Positions 1 through 11,712 of a stretch of 64,000 nt of DNA are shown piece by piece (positions within the stretch are counted from its first letter, which is position 1; each line of letters opens with the position of its first letter). The DNA is taken from assembly GCA_018398585.1 (NCBI GenBank), contig JAGTTD010000001.1, positions 1,800,501 through 1,864,500 on the forward strand. The letters run 5' to 3'. The notes beneath the pieces were generated by a model. It worked only from the letters and a program-made list of their open reading frames with translations. It did not search any database and was not told the DNA's origin. A program made the position numbers and the translations under genes. The stretch comes from Simmondsia chinensis (taxonomy: Eukaryota; Streptophyta; Magnoliopsida; Caryophyllales; Simmondsiaceae).

Positions 1-2415
1 GCTTCAAACCTTAACCAAACATGGGCTTCTTCTGGCAACACTTTCTCTCTCCGGTTCTTGCAGATTTCCTCTTCCATTTACTCCCTCGCCGTCACCTATG
101 ACTCTATCCCCATCTGGACAGCCGGCGGCAGCGCCGGCGGGGTCTCCTCCGGCGCCACTTTCCGGCTGACTGAGGATGGAGATCTTCGCCTTCTAAATGG
201 GTCATCAAACGACATCATATGGAAGTCGAATACTTCGAATCTCGGTGTTACACATGCTGTGGTTCAGGATTCGGGTAACTTGGTTCTACAAAATGGGTCC
301 TTTTCTGTTTGGTCTAGTTTTCAGCATCCTACTGATACAATTGTCCCATCTCAGAATTTTACTGTTAATGATGTTTTATCATCTGGGTCTTACTCATTTT
401 TCCTTAATACTACTGGGAATTTGACTTTGCAGTGGAATAAGAGTATTGTGTATTGGAGTTCAGGGTTGAATTCTAGTGTTAATGCTAATTTATCGAATCC
501 TAGTTTAGGTTTACAAGCAATTGGGATTTTGTCGCTTTATGATGCTAAGTTGTCAAGCAATGTGATCGTAGCTTATAGTAGTGATTATGCTGAATCTGGT
601 AATATACTTAGGTTTTTGAGGTTGGATAGTGATGGGAATTTGAGGATTTATAGCTCTGCAAAGGGAAGCGGAACGGCGGTTGTGAGGTGGAGTGCTGTGA
701 GTGATCAATGTCAGGTGTTTGGGTATTGTGGAAACATGGGGATTTGTAGTTACAATGATACGGATCCGATTTGCGGATGCCCGTCTGAGAATTTTGATCT
801 GGTTGATCCTAGTGATAGTCGAAAAGGGTGTAAGAGAAAAGTGGAGCTTAGGAACTGTCCTGGGAGCCCAGCCATGTTGCAAATGGATCATACTAGGTTC
901 TTGACGTATCCACCCGAGACCACGAGTGATCTTTTCTTTGCGGGTGTTTCAGGTTGTAAGGGAAACTGTCTTTCTGGTCCTTGTGTGGCTTGCACTTCGC
1001 TAGCTGATGGATCGGGGCAATGTTACATAAAGACATCAAATTTTATTAGTGGGTATCAGTCCGCAGCACTCCCTAGCACTTCGTTTGTCAAAGTTTGTGG
1101 CCCCGCGGTTCCAAACCCTCCTCCTTCCTCTGAGGAAAGAGGGAACAATGTGAAGTTGAAAGGATGGATTGTTGCTGTCGTTGTGCTCGGTACCCTTTTG
1201 GGTTTGGTCATCCTAGAGGGCAGCCTGTGGTGCTGGTGCTGTAGAAAAAGTCCCAAATTCGGGGGCTTGTCCGCTCAGTACGCTCTCCTCGAGTATGCGT
1301 CTGGTGCTCCGGTGCAATTCTCATACCGAGAGTTACATCGAGCCACACGGGGGTTCAAGGAGAAGCTTGGGGAGGGAGGTTTTGGGGCGGTTTATAGGGG
1401 GGTTCTCGCGAATAGAACCGTTGCTGCAGTGAAGCAACTCGAGGGTATTGAGCAGGGGGAGAAACAATTTAGGATGGAGGTTGCTACCATAAGTAGCACT
1501 CATCATTTGAACTTGGTAAGATTGATCGGTTTCTGCTCTGAGGGAAGGCATAGGCTCTTGGTTTATGAGTTTATGAAAAATGGTTCGCTTGATAATTTCC
1601 TTTTTGCATCCGAAGAACAAGAATCGGGGAAGTTGTTGAACTGGGATCAGCGGTTTAACATCGCCCTTGGCACTGCGAGAGGCGTTACCTACCTTCACGA
1701 GGAATGTCGGGACTGCATCGTGCACTGTGACATAAAACCTGAGAACATTCTCCTGGATGAAAACCACGCTGCTAAGGTTTCAGATTTTGGCCTCGCAAAG
1801 CTCGTAAACCCGAAGGACCATAGATACCGGACCCTCACCAGTGTCAGAGGGACAAGAGGATACTTAGCACCCGAATGGCTCGCCAATCTTCCTATCACCT
1901 CTAAATCAGACGTCTATAGTTACGGTATGGTATTGTTAGAGATTGTGAGTGGACGAAGGAACTTTGAAGTCTCGGATGGAACGAATAGGAAGAAATTCTC
2001 CATCTGGGCATACGAGGAATTCGAAAAAGGCAATGTGGGAAACATAATTGACAAGAGACTCGCTGATTGCAATATCGACATGGATCAAGTCATGAGAGTG
2101 ATCCAGGTCAGCTTTTGGTGCATCCAAGAGCAGCCATCTCAAAGACCAATGATGGGGAAAGTGGTGCAAATGCTAGAAGGAGTGGCGGTAATCGAAAAGC
2201 CCCCAGCCCCCAAGGCAGCCTTGGAGGGTTCAGTTAGTGGGGCGAGTGTGTATATGAGTAGCAGCGTCAGTGCCAGCGCACTTTCGACGTTTGCAGCTTC
2301 AGTGCCTGACCCATCTTCTTCTTCGTCGTTTCAAACTCCTCGAGTTCCCTCTTCGGTTTCCGGGTTGAATGTGGAGAGACCCGCTTCGGCTCTTTTGCAA
2401 AGGGAGATGAAGTGA
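1..2415 (+). CDS. G-type lectin S-receptor-like Ser/Thr kinase (5' partial)
   Basis: Plasma-membrane receptor kinase with an extracellular lectin-like region, one membrane span and a cytosolic kinase. The frame is open from base 1, so the start and signal peptide lie outside the window; 804 residues are visible, and the family member it most resembles (Arabidopsis At1g34300, from memory) has about 830. Residues are numbered from base 1. Order: bulb-type lectin and S-locus region (about 1-230); EGF-like Cys cluster with CGNMGICSYND (from about 237); PAN-like Cys-rich region (about 285-350); transmembrane segment (about 389-410); kinase (about 450-725) with P-loop GEGGFGAVY, Lys478, HCDIKPEN (Asp577), DFG (595-597) and APE (624-626). 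The catalytic loop reads HCD instead of HRD, so it is a non-RD kinase. The C-terminal tail is Ser-rich. No intron is seen, as is usual in this subfamily. The TTG at 58 is not a real start. Ligand unknown. Confidence 0.95.
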   Translation, partial: ASNLNQTWASSGNTFSLRFLQISSSIYSLAVTYDSIPIWTAGGSAGGVSSGATFRLTEDGDLRLLNGSSNDIIWKSNTSNLGVTHAVVQDSGNLVLQNGSFSVWSSFQHPTDTIVPSQNFTVNDVLSSGSYSFFLNTTGNLTLQWNKSIVYWSSGLNSSVNANLSNPSLGLQAIGILSLYDAKLSSNVIVAYSSDYAESGNILRFLRLDSDGNLRIYSSAKGSGTAVVRWSAVSDQCQVFGYCGNMGICSYNDTDPICGCPSENFDLVDPSDSRKGCKRKVELRNCPGSPAMLQMDHTRFLTYPPETTSDLFFAGVSGCKGNCLSGPCVACTSLADGSGQCYIKTSNFISGYQSAALPSTSFVKVCGPAVPNPPPSSEERGNNVKLKGWIVAVVVLGTLLGLVILEGSLWCWCCRKSPKFGGLSAQYALLEYASGAPVQFSYRELHRATRGFKEKLGEGGFGAVYRGVLANRTVAAVKQLEGIEQGEKQFRMEVATISSTHHLNLVRLIGFCSEGRHRLLVYEFMKNGSLDNFLFASEEQESGKLLNWDQRFNIALGTARGVTYLHEECRDCIVHCDIKPENILLDENHAAKVSDFGLAKLVNPKDHRYRTLTSVRGTRGYLAPEWLANLPITSKSDVYSYGMVLLEIVSGRRNFEVSDGTNRKKFSIWAYEEFEKGNVGNIIDKRLADCNIDMDQVMRVIQVSFWCIQEQPSQRPMMGKVVQMLEGVAVIEKPPAPKAALEGSVSGASVYMSSSVSASALSTFAASVPDPSSSSSFQTPRVPSSVSGLNVERPASALLQREMK

Positions 2416-2479
2416 GGCTTGTCAGCCAACAAGCTGTTGATTTGGCCATGGCTATCTATATGAAATTATTCAAACATGA

Positions 2480-3002
2480 CGGTCTGTTTGGCCAAGTTAT
2501 GAAAAAAAAAAAATATTTTCTTTCCAAGAGTAATTTTGAGCCGTTGCCCAAAATGGTCCAAAACAAAACAAAATGACCCATTTTAAAAAATATTTTCCTA
2601 AATGGCCTTTATGTCAGCAAATTTTTAAAAAAAAATTAGTTAAAAATTTTAAACCCTAAACTGTAACGTGGAGGCCATTTGAGGAAATATTTTTTAAAAT
2701 GTGTCATTTTGAGTAATATTTTCTTATTTTAGACTATTTTGAGCAAAGGCTCAATACTGTTTGCAAAAGTATTTAGCACGATTTATAGAGGTGTTTTTGT
2801 TTGAAAAATATTTAGTTTTTCTGTTTTCAAGAAGAAGTATTATTTTTCCGAATATGTTTAAAAGTAGATAAATGACTTTTATTTCTATTTACAAGTATTT
2901 TTCTATTTAGGTCAAATATCATTAAAATCTAAAATATGTGCTTTTTTCTAATAAAAGAAATGTTTCTTTTTTTTTTTTTTTTGAAACTTGGTTAAACAGG
3001 CT
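2480..3002. mobile_element. hAT-like MITE carrying a nested palindromic MITE
   Basis: The left end (GTCTGTTTGGCCAAGTT, about 2481) and the reverse complement of the right end (AGCCTGTTTAACCAAGTTTC, about 3002) are imperfect terminal inverted repeats, both followed by A-runs. A second inverted-repeat element (about 2532-2757) lies inside it: TTGAGCCGTTGCCCAAAAT at its left end pairs with ATTTTGAGCAAAGGCTCAA at its right. The outer family recurs at 59539-59811. It lies just 3' of the receptor kinase. I could not find a clear target duplication. Confidence 0.5.
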
Positions 3003-5508
3003 CTAAATATGTGAGGAAATGAAGGAGGTGATGATAAGTGGTAGTTTTGTTAAGATTGCATTTATAGTGATTGATCTTGTAATTTGTAACATTTATACAA
3101 CAATATGTTGAAAAAGTAATGCTTTTTTCCCTTAACTTTTTTTTTTTTTTTTATTCTAGAAAAAAGCTTGATCAAATAGATTCTTTTCGAGATTTTCTCT
3201 ATTAGGAAGAAGTCATTCTTAATTGTTTTTATAAGCTGGTCTAAAAATGAACCAAGAGGGCATTCACGTCATAATGATTGTCATGTCATTTATCACATTA
3301 TTTTTTTGTTGGCACGTATTTCTTTGGTTGTCAGACTATATTTGTTGGTTTTATATCATTATTACGGTCAATATGATAAAATTAATGTTTGTTTTATTCG
3401 AAAGCATATTTCCTTATTATATTTACAAAAATATATTGTTCTCGTGTATATACAGAAAGTCTTTGTTACTTTTCTTTTCTCGTACTTGTCAAGCTATTTT
3501 CAGGCTATAACCAAATACTTTTAAGACTTTTTGAACACTTAGATTTTTAAATATTGACTTACCATGTATTATATTTGTGGATATTTTTATGAAAATTTTG
3601 GATGTTGAAAATTTTATTTGACGAAAATCATGCTCAGTTTGCAGATAAGTAGTTATCCTGTGATTGAGTGCATTGCTATAACAAATGACGGTATTGGTTG
3701 ATTTATTTGCCTATTAACCTTATCCCTAGTTTTCGATGCACTGGATTTTTATCTTTTTCTTGGTTCATATTGTCTAGTGGTGGTCGAGTTTTATAATCTC
3801 TATTTGTTGTATGCCTGTGTTTTGTCTCGTCATCCTATTTTTGTTGTCGGTTGTATGTTTTTTTTCTTGTCTTTATTTTGTTTCCTGTTTTATTATGAAT
3901 TGAATTAGGTCTTTTTTATATGAGGTTCATGTTGTATCGTAACTTTGTCGCTATCTATCGGAAAACAAAAAGTAGTCATCCCCTGCTGGTGCTTTGTGCC
4001 GTAAAACTAGTGCAGCACTAACACATGGACTCGCATTCCCATGTCTACTTTGTTAAGAAAATTATTTGATATTGATGCGCAAAAAGATATTTTTTAATAG
4101 AATTGTGCCACTTGTCACCGTAACTAGCCGATGAAAGCTTAAACTAGCAGGTGAAAAATCCGGGATGGCATGTAAGCTGGATCGAAAAGGGATAGAAGAC
4201 GTGGATAAAATTCAGTCCGTTGATCGTCAAGTCAGAATAAGGAACAAGCGAAATATAGTTATTCGTGAAGTTGAGAAGAAAAGGGTGAAAATGAATCTCG
4301 TAAGTTAGCGTTCTTTTTTTCCTTTTCCAGTGTCGCGGTGAGGGTCTAGGGTTCAAAATTTCGGTTTGCGTCCCCTTGTGTCATCCTATCCTGTTCTATG
4401 TGCCTTCGGTTATTTTCTCCTGTTTTTGTGTTTTAGCTAACGTTGGTGAAGTCCTCCAACGTCTTCTGATTTTACTTTTTTGTTATTTTTTGAGATGTTC
4501 ATGTATTGGTCTATTCTTCTGCACGATTTTTGTGTGTAATTTTAGGCCTCGCTTTTGCAAGTATGCTTGTTTTATATCGCAACTTGTGTAGCTAATTATC
4601 AAATAAAAACTAATGGATGAAGTTTCACTAATTATTTTTTATGTCTAACATGTCCTCTGATATAAATGCATATTCAACTCGAAGTATAAACAGTGAACAA
4701 ATTCACCTTATATCTTATTGTGAAATTATATTAGTATTAAAAGTACAAATTATGGGAATTTAAATTTATGATCTTTTAATTAACAAAGCTCTATTATCAT
4801 GTCCAATGATAACTTATCATAAAAGTTTAAATTAATGAATGACGATCAGTAAATAATTTTATATTGTAACAGACTTCGGTCATGTTAAGAACTCCACATG
4901 TGAACCTTATAAAATCTCACATTAGAGTTGTGAGAAAAAAGAAATCACCTTATAAGTCTAGTGAGTTACTCCACCTATAACCAATTAATTTTAGAATAAA
5001 ACTCTACTTAATTTTATATATGAATCTTATATATTCTAACTTTATAAGTCGGACTTAGAGGTCCAGTAAAATTTAACAGGTCAAGTGCGACGTGGGTCTC
5101 CTCTCACGTTTGGGAGTTGGACTTGGTCAACGGAAGACCAAGACCATAAAACGATGCAACCCCAGCATTGAAGGAACTACCTACTTTAGGCCACGTAATA
5201 TTGGCGTAATAATTAGGACAGGTAAGATCAGATGCGACAAGATAACGTGACACAAATACAATACAAAAATAGTAGTTTGTGACATAGTTTCTAAGGCCGG
5301 CTTTCATTTTGGTTGACTAATACAATAAAAAATATAAAAGTTAAGTGACGGATAATTTAAATATGAATAAACAGGCAAAGTCTTACATTCCAATTATATC
5401 TCTTTCCTAATTCTATATATAAGGGCTTAGTTCAGAAGAGATGTATGACGAATGATTTTGAATGTAAGTTTCTACCCCCCGGTCTCTCCCTCCCCTTTCT
5501 CTATCTAG
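3003..5508. other. AT-rich intergenic DNA, no gene recognised
   Basis: Only short open frames with no recognisable protein family are present on either strand. Around 4870-5060 there is a degenerate stretch (TTATAAGTCTAGTGAGTTACTCC and similar) that looks like an old LTR fragment related to sequence near 18720-18860. I see no RNA gene or conserved promoter element. Confidence 0.4.
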
Positions 5509-6219
5509 TAGGGATGGCAATTGCACCCAAATTCATCGGATATCCATCCAACCCGATCTATTTATGATGAATTTGAATACAAAAAATGGGTCTTAAATGA
5601 ATTTTGAATTTGGATGTTAATAAATGAGTTTTGGGTCAGGTCGGATTTGGATGACATCAATCCCAACCCAGACCCGACCCAAATCCAACCCAAAATTATG
5701 TTTAATTTAGCAAAAACTTTAAAATTACTAAATCTTTAAGTCTCTAACATGTGAAACTAACATTTTGTTTTAATTGTGTCAATATTTTGAAGTTTATTTT
5801 GGCGGTATAATATTTTTATTTTTGGTCACAAAAAATATTTTTATAGAACCATGATTTAACAATTTATGTATAAAATTTACTTTAAGAGGTATTTAAATGA
5901 TTGTCTAATATTATATTTATACATATTAAATGAAATAAGGAAAAAAATATAACAATTTGTCCAAATATTTGCTTTTAAGGTATTAATATGACATTATCCT
6001 TGTTAATATATTAATATTATTATAATATTATAATTTATTTTACAATTTAAATGGGTTATGGATTTAGGTGAAATATCCATTGCACCCGATGGATTTGGAT
6101 TTGAGTTGAATTTTTGTAAAATAAATGGGTTTTTTTGGATTAGGGTTGGGTTGGATTTTTTCGGGATTGGATCTGGATGAAGACAAACCCGACCCAAACC
6201 CGACATATTGCCATCTCTA
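5509..6219. mobile_element. Non-autonomous hAT-like transposon with 8-bp TSD
   Basis: The ends are imperfect terminal inverted repeats: TAGGGATGGCAAT on the left and ATTGCCATCTCTA on the right. A perfect 8-bp target duplication, CTATCTAG, lies at 5501-5508 and 6220-6227. The 711-bp element has no transposase frame. Its subterminal regions hold repeated AACCCGACCC/GGGTTGGGT-type motifs on both sides, the usual layout of hAT subterminal transposase-binding repeats. Confidence 0.85.
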
Positions 6220-6227
6220 CTATCTAG

Positions 6228-7869
6228 TATTCTTCCTCTATCTTTATCTAAGGTATACTTTATACTATGTAAATCTTCCTATACCTTATAGTATATACAA
6301 TCTACTACTTTGATTTATGGATTTGTTGATTGTTTAGGTTGATTCGTTGGTTGATTAACTGGAATCGTATCATCAACCCATTTAATCCATTTAGATAATT
6401 GGGTTAAATTTGAATTTGACAAGTGAAACTCATTTTTGATACGCTTGACTTGTTTATGTAGTTATGTTCGGTATTTGAGTACTACGCTATGGTTATTATA
6501 TACCCGCTTGACCCATTTCTAAGATCTCTTGCATAATACGAACACAAACACGACACGATATAGTTGCCAACCCTAATAGTAATACTGGATTCTTTTAATG
6601 CTGATATAGTTTAATTAGACTTGGGCTAAGCTTTATGGGCTTATTTCCCATTCTCCCAGCCCATTTGAATGACTCGTGTCTCTTGATGGGCTTGAGTTTG
6701 CAGACTTTGGGCCTATTTGATCAGTGAAAATGCTAATTTTCTGAAAATAACTTTAATAATAAGTGTTTTATTTTTTATTTTATTTTTTTAACAATTTTAT
6801 AATTAGTGTTTGAGATTATATATTTTTGTATTGCGAGTTTTTTTTAATTATCGAAAAGGCAAGTTAGTTTAATCAAGTAGAGCTTCATGTGAAGTCGAGC
6901 TAGCTATTGCATAGACCTTGTTGACTGCTCAAGCTCGTTTTTGAGATGATCTATTGAGCTACTATAGAGACATTAACGATTTTAAACAAGACATTAATAA
7001 GTTTTTGATAATTATCAAATTATGCATGAACATTAATGAATCGAACATTCATTGTTTAAACTCAGCTCTTTAATCCATCAAGCTCCCAGAATAAATACAA
7101 AGCGTATCCAAATAGTTTATCGAACGTTTGATTACAGCAATAGAACACAATTCTATGCAATTTAAAAAATAAATTATATGAAAAAATGCTAATGATTAAT
7201 GTGATACATAATTATAATAATATAAATAAGTTACTTTTTAAACTAAAATTAAGTGAATTCGGTAAAAATTTTGCTCGACAGTCTACTGAAAGATAATTAT
7301 GTGTCGCCCAATCATACATCATATCAGCTTTTAGTTAAAAACTTACACACATTTTTACATCAACATTTTCCAACGTAAACCTACCAGAATCCGAAAGACG
7401 ATATCCGGATGATAAAATTTTTAAATTTCAAGATAGTTAAGTAATATATTATTTAAACTTATTATACCTCATTATATATATTAAAATATCAGAATATCTG
7501 AAAGATATATACTCAATCCTTTCCCAAAAAGTCACGTTAAAATAATTACTTTTAGAAGTGAGTGCCTTTTTGACAATTATATTATATATGATTATTTTAA
7601 TTATAACATTTGTCCCTTCATTAATTTTTTATTTTTTAAATTTAAATTCCTTTTGTTGGCAGGGGATCAATTCTTTGTCGTTCAAATCTCGAACAATTAG
7701 AATAAAGTATGTGCCTAATTATATTTATTTTTGTTTTAAATAACGGTCCTAATAGCTTAAATCATTTTCTTAAGGCTTACTCTTTATGCAGATCTTTTAT
7801 ATATTACTGTTAAGTTTTTCCCCCTTTTAAAAATCTCTCTGACCTCAAATCTTGCAATTTTAAAGCCTC
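6228..7869. other. Intergenic DNA with decayed repeats
   Basis: From about 6330 to 6585 lies a decayed hAT-like remnant rich in GGGTT/AACCC words, ending in CACGACACGATATAGTTGCCAACCCTA-like sequence; a similar remnant is at about 19190-19700. From about 6870 to 7090 lies a remnant rich in GAGCT words. The rest is AT-rich with no gene that I recognise. Confidence 0.35.
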
Positions 7870-7890
7870 ATATATAAGTTAGTAAATAAC

Positions 7891-8126
7891 CAAAGAGGGT
7901 AGCAACACGCAGTCACCGAATCCCATTAGAACTTCGAAGTTAAGCGTGCTTGGGCAAGAGCGGTTCCAATATAGGTGACCTCCTGGGAAGTCCTCACCCT
8001 CAGGTTGGGGACACTCGAAAATAGCCTCTCTTTAGAGGTAATACTCTTAAGGGGGAAGGCTGCGTACATCTGCCCCCCCATACCCTGCTTAAGTGGGAGC
8101 CTTTGGAGCACTAGGTATGTTGCTTT
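7891..8126 (+). mobile_element. 5S rRNA-headed SINE, copy A, with 21-bp TSD
   Basis: The head (about 7900-8010) matches plant 5S rRNA from memory: CACCGAATCCCATTAGAACT, GAAGTTAAGCGTGCTTGGGC, GGTGACCTCCTGGGAAGTCC. The tail follows: CTCAGGTTGGGG, GGGGGAAGGCTGCGTACATC, ACCCTGCTTAAGTGGGAGCC and GCACTAGGTATGTTG. An exact 21-bp direct repeat (ending AAGTTAGTAAATAAC) at 7870-7890 and 8127-8147 flanks it, which fixes both ends and shows LINE-type target-primed insertion. It has no LTR, primer-binding site or frame. The internal 5S promoter region is present but somewhat diverged. Confidence 0.88.
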
Positions 8127-8317
8127 ATATATAAGTTAGTAAATAACAAAGACAACAAAACAGAAAATGATGAGTATCTATGGTATTTAATCACATTAAA
8201 TGCGGCAGCAACAATATAAACTTGTATTTTTTTTAAATTTAAATAGTTTACATACATCACACGGGGTAACACTGATGTTAGTTAAGTTGCGGGTACTATG
8301 TGCATGTGATCTTTCAA

Positions 8318-8876
8318 TTAAGGATATGTTTGGTTCAACTTATTTCAGCTTATCTGTTTTAATAAGATTTGTCCGTTTAATATCTATATATTTTTATAAT
8401 GAAGTGTTTGAATTGCAGTGCAAGAAGATCTTTTTTATAAAATAAAGTATTTCAGTACAAGTTAAAAAAGTAACTTACCTACTATAATCTAAAAAATGAC
8501 TTGATAATATAAATTATCTAATTATAGTAGGTAATGGAGAATCATGATAATAGTTGGTCATGGTAGTGAAAAGTAGTGAGTGTAGCAACCTTTTACCATA
8601 AAAGGTATGGTGGTCGGTAGGAGTGGTGATAACAAGTAAAAATAGGTCATGGTGTTAAAGATTTAATGTTAATATAATATTTTAAAGCATTTTTTTGAAA
8701 TAAGTTGTGAAAAAAGTTCTAGTTTTGCATCTTTTTGTGCTTGGTTATAAAACAGCTTTTTTATCTTTCTATTTAAGCTGTAAAGATCTTTTCTAACAAC
8801 CAAACGCAAACCCTGCAATCAAAAATAGCTTTTTCATAGCTTTAAGCTGTTAAAAAGCTAAACCAAACACAGCCTA
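8318..8876. mobile_element. Probable hAT-type MITE (TGTTTGGTT ends)
   Basis: The left end reads GGATATGTTTGGTTCAACTTA and the right end AGCTAAACCAAACACAGCC, giving imperfect inverted termini of the widespread GGCTGTGTTTGGTT type. The interior is AT-rich, non-coding and partly self-complementary (AGCTT/AAGCT words). I found no convincing 8-bp duplication, so the exact borders are uncertain. Confidence 0.45.
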
Positions 8877-9394
8877 AAAGGAAAATACTTTGATTAGAGG
8901 CTAATAGAAACGAAGTCAGAAATTTTTGCTATTGAATATGTCAAAACTGTTTGAATCCACCGAAGCTAAGAGAGAGCTCTAGGGTTTATGTATTCAATTA
9001 AAAAGACTGAAATTCATGAAAAAAAAAAATATGACAATGACTATTTATAGCAAAATATAACAAACTGGTAAATGTTAAATAAAAAAAAATGCCACCACAT
9101 TAGTCTCGGAACGCAAAAGCAGCTCAAAATGCAACATAGAAGCCAAAATTTGACTTTGCATAATTCGGTACAAGAGTTTCATTATGATATAGTATGGCCT
9201 CGATACTCCTTAGGAATCAAAAGCCATAACTATTTTAAATCTCGATTTCAAATCAATACTTTCGGTCTAACTGTTTTGATTTATGATGACATTTACCTCC
9301 AAATTTTAAAATATTTAAAGGTAAATAAATCATTTTATATTTTATTGAAGCTTTAAAAGCTTCAAATCCAATGTCTATATTCAAAGATCACTTG

Positions 9395-9790
9395 TAACTG
9401 AGTTATTTACACCGATGGTCCCTCGTATTTTTTATTTTGTTCAAATAATTTTCTCATCTTTTTAAATTTATTGAAATTAATCCCTTATTTTTTCTTTTGT
9501 TTAAAAGAGTCCCTCATGTTTTTTTTTTGACAAAATCGGTTCCTCATCTTTTTAATTTTTACCTATTTTGGTCACAATATAAGGAGACTACTTTTGTCAT
9601 AAAATAAAAATATGAAGGACTATTTTGAACAAAAAAATAGATATGTTATTAATTTGAATAGACTTATAAAGTTGAGAAACTAATTTGAAAAAAGTTATAA
9701 AAATAAGAGACCAATTTAAACAAAAAAACGACGAGGGACTAATTTGAATAAATTTAAAAATATTACAGACTATTGATGCAACTAACTATT
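9395..9790. mobile_element. Inverted-repeat MITE with GTCCCTC/GAGGGAC arms
   Basis: The left half has repeated GTCCCTC, TCCCTTATT and AGTCCCTCATG words. The right half has the complementary order (GAAGGACTA, GAGACCAATTT, GAGGGACTAATTT), so the segment folds back on itself. The left end (GAGTTATTTACACC) resembles the GGGTTATTTAC ends of the Mutator-like MITEs elsewhere in this window. It is decayed, and I saw no target duplication. Confidence 0.4.
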
Positions 9791-10084
9791 TATAACGCAA
9801 CTTCTGTTGCTAATTATCGGGAAAAGAAATTTAAAGAAGCAACTTGGAATTGTTTAGAATTGACGTTGCGTTCCATACCTAATGGAGCATCACTTCCCTC
9901 AATCATTCAATTATTTATTTAAATTCACATTTTATTTCTTGGTCTTAATTTTATAATTTTTTTTCTTTTAAATAATGCTAGATTCTATAATATAGTATTG
10001 TTATAAAAATAAAATTCTTTTAAATTTATGTCCACAAGGATTGAAAATTACGTTTCTAATATTATAGTGTTGACATTCTTATGT

Positions 10085-10710
10085 ATTATAAAATACAACA
10101 ATTCATCTAAAAATAATCTAATTATATGTCAATCTATTAAAAAATAATTCAACTCTATTTTCTAATTAAAAGATAACCCAACTCTAATTTTTCTATAAAA
10201 AAAATAACCCAACTCTATTTTCTAACCAAAAAATAACTCAAATTTAATTTTTCTATAAAAAAATAACCAAACTCTAAAATTAATTTAAAAAAATACTGAA
10301 TTGGTAGCTAAGCATGGCGTGTGGTATGATGTTCAGATAATATATTTTTCTTCTATGTATTTTTGGTTTGGCGGAATTTTTTTTCCCGCGTCCCACAAAA
10401 AGGCAACATCCTAGGGCAAAAACCAAGTAAAACAACAGAGGAATACAGCCAGAGAAGAAAACAAGACAAATCAAAAATACGTAGAAGAAAAATATATTGT
10501 TGAAGCATCATACCACGCACCACAATTTAGTAATTTTTAAATCAAATTTTTAGAATTGAGTTATTTTAAGATTAATTTTAAAGTTTGGTTATTTTTTATA
10601 GAAAAGTTATAGTTGGGTTATTTTTTTGTAGAAAAGTTAAAGTTATGTTATATTTTGGTTAGATAATAAAGTTGAATTATTTTTAGATTAATTGTTGTAC
10701 AAAATAAATG
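10085..10710. mobile_element. Long palindromic MITE
   Basis: Two arms of roughly 250 bp are imperfect inverted repeats. The left arm starts ATAAAATACAACAATTCATC and holds repeated ATAACCCAACTCTA words. The right arm holds GTTGGGTTATTTTT words and ends GATTAATTGTTGTACAAAAT. The loop region at about 10380-10470 is non-coding. A transcript through it would make a long double-stranded RNA. Confidence 0.55.
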
Positions 10711-10717
10711 TTAATAT

Positions 10718-11071
10718 GGGTTATTTACATAAAAGGTCCATGTATTTTGCTCATTGTATCAATTTAATCATTATACTTTTAATTGTGTCTTAGTCTCTCT
10801 ACAATTAATACTGTGTCAATTTGGTCCCTGAAGTAAAATTTATGATAAGTTTTTAATTAAATTTTCAATGATTCACCATGGGTTGTGTTAAATTGAACAA
10901 AGGGATAGATCTTTAGTAGATTATTTGTGTCTAACGTAATTGTGCAGCTAAAAATTGCGTCAATTACTTAACTTGAAATTGACCCAAGAGCTAAATTGAC
11001 ACATTATGAATTGTAAAGTGATTAAATCGACACAATGATAAAAGTAAATGGACTTTCGTAGTAAATAACGC
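10718..11071. mobile_element. MITE of the GGGTTATTTAC family
   Basis: The left end GGGTTATTTACATAAAAGGTCC and the right end GGACTTTCGTAGTAAATAACG are inverted repeats. Inside, the words 'TGTCAATTTGGTCCCT' and 'CTAAATTGACACA' repeat in opposite orientation. It is closely related to the copy at 19792-20178, which has a perfect 9-bp duplication; here the flanks do not match, so the copy is older or rearranged. Confidence 0.5.
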
Positions 11072-11141
11072 TATTTTAAATAAAATTGTAGATGTAATAT
11101 ATTACAGTGACTATGAAAAATATTTGACAATGAAATTTTAA

Positions 11142-11636
11142 GGGTTATTTACGACGTTTTTGAAAATAATAAAAAGGATCTTGACTTTTTTGAATTATTA
11201 AAAAGACCCCTAAGTTTTTCTTATATTAATAAAAATGACCCTCTCAAGCATAATGACATTATTTTGTATCGATAGAGTTGACATGGCAATTACGTTTTAT
11301 TAATGCTACAATAAAATGACCTAAAGTATGCTTCAACATCCTTATTTTTATTTTATAAGCACGGAATTAGATGTTGTATTGTGTAGAATCCATCTGTTTT
11401 CGCTTAATTTGTTTCAAAATATGGTTATTAAATGGTATTTTTGTCATTTTACTATAGCATTAATAAAAACGCAAATGTCACTTCAGCTCAGTCGACTAAA
11501 AATGACATCATCACATCGGAGATGAGCCTTTTTTATTAATGTGACAAAAGCTTGAGGGCCTTTTTAATAATTTATAACGGTAAGGACCCTTTTTATTATT
11601 TTCAAATACGTCACGGTATTAAAATGTAAATAACCC
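11142..11636. mobile_element. Mutator-like MITE, 495 bp, 9-bp TSD
   Basis: The terminal inverted repeats begin GGGTTATTTACG and end TAAATAACCC. The inner parts also pair (AATAATAAAAAGGATC against GGACCCTTTTTATTATTTTC). The perfect 9-bp direct repeat AAATTTTAA at 11133-11141 and 11637-11645 is the duplication length of Mutator-like elements. There is no transposase frame. The element at 16577-17083 is a second copy of the same subfamily. Confidence 0.85.
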
Positions 11637-11712
11637 AAATTTTAAAATGACGTTATTTGTACTAGATTTATTTTATTCTTGAAATGTGTTATCCTAATTA
11701 TTTAGTGTCGCT

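Noticed and set aside
58..2415. TTG at 58 as start of the receptor kinase
   Set aside because: The same frame is open to base 1 and encodes expected lectin-domain sequence; the true start is outside the window.
7900..8010. Functional 5S rRNA genes at the 5S-like sites
   Set aside because: Each site is single, diverged, lacks a terminator T-run after the 5S part, and is joined to the common tail between target duplications; real 5S genes lie in tandem arrays.
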